In this document: in pieces, positions 5,783 to 9,919 of the stretch
How the letters are laid out: each line of letters starts with the position of its first letter
Numbering within the stretch: position 1 is the stretch's first letter
Assembly: GCA_021826035.1 (NCBI GenBank)
Contig: JAKBBE010000103.1
Span: forward strand, 1 to 9,919
DNA: 9,919 nucleotides
Source: Pseudomonadota bacterium
Lineage (GTDB): Bacteria; Pseudomonadota; Gammaproteobacteria; Steroidobacterales; Steroidobacteraceae
Direction of reading: 5' to 3'
Translations under genes and position numbers: made by a program
Notes under the pieces: generated by a model
The model's input: only the letters and a program-made list of their open reading frames with translations
Database searches by the model: none
What the model was told of the DNA's origin: nothing

Positions 5783-7592
5783 GCCGATGCGCGCGCAGGA
5801 GGAGGCGCCGGCGCTGCTCGCGCTGCACTCCCTCAGCGTGTGCTTCGCCGGCGTGCCCGTGGTCGATGCGGTGTCGCTCACGGTGCGCGCGGGGGAGTGT
5901 CTCGGGGTGGTTGGGGAGTCCGGCGCCGGCAAGAGCCTCACCTTCCTCGCCGCGCTCGGACTCGCCCCGAGCGCCGCGGCGGTGAGCGGCCGGGCGCGGT
6001 TCGGGGCGACCGAACTCATCGGGTGCTCCGAACGGGCACTCGATGCGCTGCGCGGCCGGCACATCGGCGTGGTCTTCCAGGACCCGATGGGGGCGCTGAC
6101 CCCGCACCTGCGCATCGGTGCGCAGCTCACCGAGCCGATTCTGCGGCACACCGGCTGCAGCCGGCGCGCCGCGCGCACCCGCGCGCTCGAGCTGCTCGAG
6201 CAGGTGCGTCTGGCGGCCCCGGCGCGCTGCCTGCAGCAGTATCCGCACGAGCTCTCCGGCGGGATGCGCCAGCGCGTGCTGCTCGCCCTGGCGCTCTCGT
6301 GCGATCCGCAGCTGCTGATTCTCGATGAGCCGACGACCGCGCTCGACGTGACGATCCAGGCGCAGATCCTCGCGCTGCTGGCGCACATCAAGCGCGAGCG
6401 GCGCCTCGGGTTGGTGTTGGTGACGCACGACTTCGCGGCGCTGGCCGGCCTTGCCGATCGCGTGGCGGTGATGCGCGCCGGCCGGGTGATCGAGACCGGG
6501 AGCGCCGGGCAGGTGTTCCACACCCCGCGCGAGCCGTACACGGTCGAGTTGCTGCAGGCGGCGCGCGAGCCGGCCGGGCCGGGCGGCGCGCCGGGGGCCC
6601 GCGGCGCCGGGGCGCCGGTGCTCGCGGTGGAGGATCTCACCGTGCGCTACCGCCAGAGGGGTGCGCGGCTGCGCCGCGGGGAGATCGTGGCGCTTCAGGC
6701 GGTGACCGTGGCGATCGCGCCCGGGGAGTCCCTGGCGGTGGTCGGGGAGTCCGGCTGCGGTAAATCGACGCTGACCCGCGCGGCGCTGCGCCTCACGGGC
6801 GCGGCGCACGGACGCATTGCGTGGCTCGGGCGCGAGGTCGGCTCGTGGCCCGAGCGGCGCCTGCGAGCGCTGCGCCGCAACTTGCAGCTGATCTTCCAGG
6901 ACCCGCTCTCGAGTCTCGATCCGCGCCTGAGCGTCGAGCGGCTGGTCGCTGAGCCGCTCGAGGTACACCACGGCGAACTCGACGCTCAGGCGCGTGCCGC
7001 GCGCGTGGCGGCGATGCTCGAGCGCGTCGGGCTCGATCCGGCGCTCGCCGCCCGCCGGCCGCACGAGCTGTCCGGCGGGCAATGCCAGCGCGTCGGCATC
7101 GCCCGGGCGATGATTCTCGCGCCGCGGCTGCTGGTGTGCGATGAGCCGCTCTCGGCACTGGACGTGCGCGCCCAGCGGCAGATCGGTGCGCTGCTCGATG
7201 CGCTGCGCCGCGAGCAGGGCATGAGCGTGCTGCTGGTCAGTCACGATCTGGGCGCGGTGCGCCGCGGGTGCGAGCGCGTGCTGGTGCTGTATCAGGGCGC
7301 GATGGCCGAGCTCGCCCCGAGCGAGGCGCTGTTCGCGCGGCCGCTGCATCCCTACACGCGCGCGCTGCTTGCGGCCGTTCCGGTTGCCGATCCCGACGTG
7401 CAGCCCGGCCGCCTCGCGCAGGTACGGCTCACCGACAGCGAGCCGGCGCCGGCCGGCGGGTGCGCGTTCCGGACCCGCTGTCCACAGGCCACGGCGCGCT
7501 GCACCGAACAGCGCCCGCCGTGGGTCGAGGCCGGTGCGGGCCGATGGGTGGCCTGTCATCACTTCGAGCGCGGGGCCGATGGTATGCTCTGA
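5757..7592 (+). CDS. fused two-domain peptide ABC transporter ATPase (OppD-OppF type)
   Basis: This cytoplasmic motor drives the two permeases, with both nucleotide-binding domains in one 611-residue chain, as in GsiA and YejF. Domain 1 has Walker A GESGAGKS (53-60), Q-loop FQDP (107-110), signature LSGGMRQR (166-173), Walker B LLILDEP (186-192) and His224. A Gly/Ala/Pro-rich linker spans about 269-287. Domain 2 has GESGCGKS (330-337), FQDP (380-383), LSGGQCQR (438-445), LLVCDEP (458-464) and His496. Both ATP sites look intact. Only domain 2 carries the oligopeptide-transporter C-terminal tail, with cysteines C569, C575, C582 and C600 in the CX5CX6C...C pattern that binds an iron-sulfur cluster in some dipeptide transporters. 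The start is uncertain: ATG 5757 has a GGGGGA at a workable distance and overlaps oppC by 26 bases, while ATG 5745 and ATG 5787 are alternatives. Confidence 0.93.
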   Translation: MSSIPTSAEPMRAQEEAPALLALHSLSVCFAGVPVVDAVSLTVRAGECLGVVGESGAGKSLTFLAALGLAPSAAAVSGRARFGATELIGCSERALDALRGRHIGVVFQDPMGALTPHLRIGAQLTEPILRHTGCSRRAARTRALELLEQVRLAAPARCLQQYPHELSGGMRQRVLLALALSCDPQLLILDEPTTALDVTIQAQILALLAHIKRERRLGLVLVTHDFAALAGLADRVAVMRAGRVIETGSAGQVFHTPREPYTVELLQAAREPAGPGGAPGARGAGAPVLAVEDLTVRYRQRGARLRRGEIVALQAVTVAIAPGESLAVVGESGCGKSTLTRAALRLTGAAHGRIAWLGREVGSWPERRLRALRRNLQLIFQDPLSSLDPRLSVERLVAEPLEVHHGELDAQARAARVAAMLERVGLDPALAARRPHELSGGQCQRVGIARAMILAPRLLVCDEPLSALDVRAQRQIGALLDALRREQGMSVLLVSHDLGAVRRGCERVLVLYQGAMAELAPSEALFARPLHPYTRALLAAVPVADPDVQPGRLAQVRLTDSEPAPAGGCAFRTRCPQATARCTEQRPPWVEAGAGRWVACHHFERGADGML

Positions 7593-7594
7593 GC

Positions 7595-8863
7595 ATGAAC
7601 GAGTCGGTCATTCGTCCCAGTGAAAGCCTGCGGCAGGTGCGCTACGAGATCCGCGGCCGGCTGGCCCGTCGCGCGCACGAGCTCGAGCGCCAGGGCTATG
7701 AGATTCTCTCGCTGAACATCGGCAACCCGGGGGCCTTCGGGCTGCGCACGCCGGAGACGATGCGTCTGGCGATGATCGAGAACCTCTCCGAGGCCGAGGG
7801 CTACTGTCACCAGAAGGGGATCTTCCCGGCGCGCGAAGCGGTGGTGATGCAGCAGCAGGCGCGCGGGGTGAACGGGGTGAGCGCCGAGGAGGTGTTCATC
7901 GGCAACGGCGTGAGCGAACTGATCAACCTGGTGCTGCGGGCGCTGCTCAACGACGGCGACGAAGTGCTGGTGCCGAGCCCGGACTATCCGCTCTGGACGG
8001 CCGCGGTGACGCTGAACGGCGGGCGCGCCGTGCACTACCCGTGCCGCCCGGAGAACGGATTCGTGCCCGATCCGGAGGAAGTGGCGGCGCTCATCACGCC
8101 GCGCACGCGCGCCCTGGTCGTCATCAACCCGAACAACCCCACCGGCGCGGTGTATCCGCGCACGGTGCTCGAGGGGCTCGCCCGACTCGCCGAGCGTGCC
8201 GGGCTCGTGGTCTTCAGCGACGAGATCTACGACCAGATGGTGTACGACGAGGCGCAGTTCGTGCCCATGGCCACGCTGGTCGAGGACACGCTGTGCGCCA
8301 CGCTCTCGGGGCTCTCCAAGGTGTATCGCGCGTGCGGCTACCGGGTCGGCTGGGCGGTGTTCTCCGGGCGCACGCGCGCCGCGGCGGAGTATCTGAGCGC
8401 CATCGATCTGCTGAGCTCGCTGCGTCTGTGCAGCAACGTGCTGGCGCAGTGGGCGGTGCAGACGGCCCTCGGCGGCTACCAGTCGATCCGCGATCTGATC
8501 GTGCCGGGCGGGCGACTGTACGAGTCGCGCAAGGCCATCGCGCACGCGGTGGCGGCCAGCAGTTACCTGCGGCTGAAGCAGGTGCCGCAGGGCGCCATGT
8601 ATGCCTTCATCGGGGTCGACACCGAGCGCCTGCCGGGCTTCGACGATCAGCGCTTCGCGCTCGATCTGCTCGAGCAGAAGCACGTGCTGGTCGCGCCGGG
8701 GGTGAGCTTCAACGTGCCGTACCGCAATCACTTCCGCGTCACCACGCTACCGGACAGCGCGATGCTGCTCGACGTGTTCGGTCGGATCGAGGATCTGCTC
8801 GCCGGCTACGCCTCGGCGCCGCCGCAGGACAACGTGGTGGCGGCCAGTGCGCGGTTCAAATGA
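7595..8863 (+). CDS. alaA: AlaA-like alanine/glutamate aminotransferase
   Basis: This is a PLP enzyme of fold type I that interconverts alanine plus 2-oxoglutarate with pyruvate plus glutamate. Its 422 residues closely resemble E. coli AlaA (YfbQ): SLNIGNPGAFGL near 39-50, FIGNGVSELI at 101-110, PSPDYPLWTAAV at 127-138, NPNNPTGAVY at 178-187, and DEIYD at 209-213. The PLP-binding Lys242 is in LSGLSKVYR, ALGGYQSI is at 291-298, and the substrate-carboxylate Arg381 is in HFRVTTLP. About 15 residues extend past the usual AlaA end (APPQDNVVAASARFK). The ATG at 7595 starts two bases after the ATPase stop and matches the family N-terminus; the frame is open much further upstream but that part overlaps the ATPase. 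The tight spacing and weak Shine-Dalgarno indicate coupling to the transporter operon, which suggests that amino acids from imported peptides feed this transamination. The enzyme family is clear; the metabolic link is inferred. Confidence 0.93.
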   Translation: MNESVIRPSESLRQVRYEIRGRLARRAHELERQGYEILSLNIGNPGAFGLRTPETMRLAMIENLSEAEGYCHQKGIFPAREAVVMQQQARGVNGVSAEEVFIGNGVSELINLVLRALLNDGDEVLVPSPDYPLWTAAVTLNGGRAVHYPCRPENGFVPDPEEVAALITPRTRALVVINPNNPTGAVYPRTVLEGLARLAERAGLVVFSDEIYDQMVYDEAQFVPMATLVEDTLCATLSGLSKVYRACGYRVGWAVFSGRTRAAAEYLSAIDLLSSLRLCSNVLAQWAVQTALGGYQSIRDLIVPGGRLYESRKAIAHAVAASSYLRLKQVPQGAMYAFIGVDTERLPGFDDQRFALDLLEQKHVLVAPGVSFNVPYRNHFRVTTLPDSAMLLDVFGRIEDLLAGYASAPPQDNVVAASARFK

Positions 8864-8922
8864 ATGACGTTGAAGTGATTTGTTAAAAGTTATCTCTCAA
8901 AAATAACCGATAATCTATTGTT
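8864..8922 (+). promoter_or_regulatory. AT-rich spacer, probable promoter of the DNA repair gene
   Basis: By hand count 8864-8930 holds about 25% G+C, against well over 60% on either side, which stands out as a promoter or leader. GATAAT at 8909-8914 matches the -10 consensus in five of six positions. No -35 hexamer at standard spacing is convincing; TTGTTA at 8880-8885 is 23 bases away. A weak inverted repeat GTTAT...ATAAC (8889-8893, 8903-8907) is present. No intrinsic terminator for the upstream operon is visible, so read-through is possible. Confidence 0.45.
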
Positions 8923-9919
8923 TTGATAAAGGTTCCTGCGCATCTCGAGGCCGTCATCGAGGCGGGAGGCACCCTGGTGACCCCGACCCGCCGGCGCGCG
9001 CATGCGCTGCGCCTGGCGCACGCCGCGGCCCAGCTCGATCGGGGTCGGCGGGTCTGGCCCAGCCCCGACGTGCTGCCGCTCGACGGGTGGCTCGGACGGG
9101 AATGCGAGCGCCGTGCGCTCGAGGGGACGGCCGAGGGGATCCCCCCGCGGCTGCTGCGCCCGGCCGAGGAGTGGCTGCTGTGGCGCGAGTGCACGGCCGA
9201 GGCCATCGAGGCGCTCGTGCTCGCCAATCCCGGTGCGCTCGCCGAGGGACTGCTCGGCGCCCGCCGCCTCGCCGAGACGCTCGGCATCGATCGCTCCGGC
9301 CTGCGGGCCCTTCCCCAGAGTGAAACGGCGCTGCTGCTCGAGGTCGAGCGCGCGGTCGCCGCGCGCGTCGCGGCACTCGGGGCGCGCACCCTCGAGGAGG
9401 CGCTCGGGGCGCAGGGCGCGCTCGGTGATGCCCGGCCCGTGGCGCTGTGCGGGTTCCTGTTCGAGGATCCGCGCCTGCGTGCGCTGCGCCAGGCGCGCGC
9501 CGCGCGCGGCTGGGAGACGCTCTGGTGCGCTCCGGGGGCGCCGGTGGCCGTACCCGAGGTGGTCCGGGCGGCGGATCCGACCGAGGAACTCGACCGCATC
9601 GCCGGCGGGTGTGCCGCGCAGCTGCGCGCGGCGCCCGAGACGCGGCTGCTGGTGGTCCTGCCCGGCTCGGGGGAGCGCTGCGGGCGGCTCGCGGCACTGA
9701 TCCGCCAGGCGCTCGACCCCGGTTTCACGGTCAGCGCCGAGCAGGCGTTCGCGGCGGTGGAGGGCGGGGCGCCGCTCGCGCAGCAGCCGGCGCTCGCGCA
9801 CGCGCTGAGCGGACTGACGCTGCTCGAGGGGCGGCGCGTGCCGCTCGAGGCGCTGTTGGAGTGGCTGCGCGGACCGTGTTGGCGTGAGTCGGCCGAGGGG
9901 CGTGCGCGGCTCGATCTGT
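8923..9919 (+). CDS. probable DNA repair protein, AddB-like (TIGR03623 type), N-terminal part
   Basis: The frame has no stop from 8914 to the window edge and encodes about 332 residues of a protein whose family members are near 900. The N-terminus resembles the 'probable DNA repair protein' family of beta- and gammaproteobacteria: LVTPTRRRAHALRLAHAAAQ (18-37) and RRVWPSPDVLPLDGWL (42-57). Further along come LLVVLPGSGERCGRLAALI and an F-rich, leucine-rich segment near the edge. Family members are AddB-like, with an inactive helicase fold and a C-terminal PD-(D/E)XK nuclease, which would lie beyond the window. No Walker A is seen here. The start is uncertain: TTG 8923 keeps family-like residues LEAVIEAGGTLVTP but has no Shine-Dalgarno, whereas GTG 8977 has a good GGGAGG at 8964-8969. 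The family call rests on remembered motif similarity, so it is moderate. Confidence 0.75.
   Translation, partial: MIKVPAHLEAVIEAGGTLVTPTRRRAHALRLAHAAAQLDRGRRVWPSPDVLPLDGWLGRECERRALEGTAEGIPPRLLRPAEEWLLWRECTAEAIEALVLANPGALAEGLLGARRLAETLGIDRSGLRALPQSETALLLEVERAVAARVAALGARTLEEALGAQGALGDARPVALCGFLFEDPRLRALRQARAARGWETLWCAPGAPVAVPEVVRAADPTEELDRIAGGCAAQLRAAPETRLLVVLPGSGERCGRLAALIRQALDPGFTVSAEQAFAAVEGGAPLAQQPALAHALSGLTLLEGRRVPLEALLEWLRGPCWRESAEGRARLDL

Noticed and set aside
6560..6620. Extremely GC-rich patch in the ATPase gene, considered as a repeat or recombination scar
   Set aside because: It encodes the Gly/Ala/Pro linker between the two ATPase domains in frame, so coding of a flexible linker explains it.
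4895..7562. Very long minus-strand open frames (581 and 610 codons) opposite the permease and ATPase genes
   Set aside because: They are rich in Arg, Ala, Pro, His and Gln with no motif, while the plus strand carries complete ABC transporter motifs over the same bases. Such antisense frames are expected at this GC content.
7268..7594. 109-codon N-terminal extension of the aminotransferase
   Set aside because: The extension is an out-of-frame reading of the ATPase 3' end, is Arg/Ala-rich, and AlaA proteins begin at the position of the ATG at 7595.
8860..8886. Eight-codon mini-ORF (MNDVEVIC) overlapping the aminotransferase stop as ATGA
   Set aside because: Too short to support, with no Shine-Dalgarno; a chance product of the AT-rich spacer is the simpler reading. 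It could only be revived as a leader peptide by conservation in relatives.
8883..9801. Minus-strand open frames of about 250-300 codons opposite the repair gene
   Set aside because: Low-complexity Arg/Ala/Ser-rich translation without recognisable domains; the plus-strand frame matches a known family.

Overview
The window reads as chromosomal core sequence from a high-GC gammaproteobacterium, most likely in or near the Xanthomonadales/Nevskiales. The basis is the GC-rich codon use, an AlaA-type aminotransferase, a TonB-system ExbD followed by a periplasmic TPR protein, a classic etfBA pair, and the start of a gene resembling the 'probable DNA repair protein' family (TIGR03623) known from beta- and gammaproteobacteria. 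This placement is inference from protein resemblance; no rRNA or other marker is present.

Left part (1-2197, + strand): the 3' end of an exbD gene, a secreted TPR-repeat protein that probably belongs to the same TonB energy-transduction cluster, and a Prx5-type peroxiredoxin with a very strong Shine-Dalgarno. A near-perfect intrinsic terminator at 2233-2267 ends this unit and, being symmetric, can also end the convergent etfBA operon.

Middle (2285-3979, - strand): etfB and etfA, read leftwards with no bases between them, encoding the two-subunit electron transfer flavoprotein that carries electrons from acyl-CoA and related dehydrogenases to the quinone pool.

Right part (4042-8863, + strand): a compact operon with overlapping or nearly touching genes, oppB-like permease, oppC-like permease, a fused two-domain OppDF-type ATPase, and an alaA-like alanine/glutamate aminotransferase. 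The order suggests peptide uptake followed by amino-acid interconversion, but no substrate-binding protein lies in the window. The 62-bp gap 3980-4041 must hold the divergent promoters for etfBA and this operon. After a short, markedly AT-rich spacer (8864-8922) comes the N-terminal third of the TIGR03623-like DNA repair gene, with a TTG or GTG start, running off the right edge.

The window looks mostly like ordinary housekeeping sequence. I found no mobile element, CRISPR array, tRNA, rRNA or phage gene, and no convincing undescribed system. The points worth a second look are the ambiguous start and AT-rich leader of the repair gene, the peptide importer without a binding protein, a 12-bp palindrome that runs into the peroxiredoxin ribosome binding site, and a change of base composition near 4.02 kb. 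No gap between genes exceeds 300 bases.
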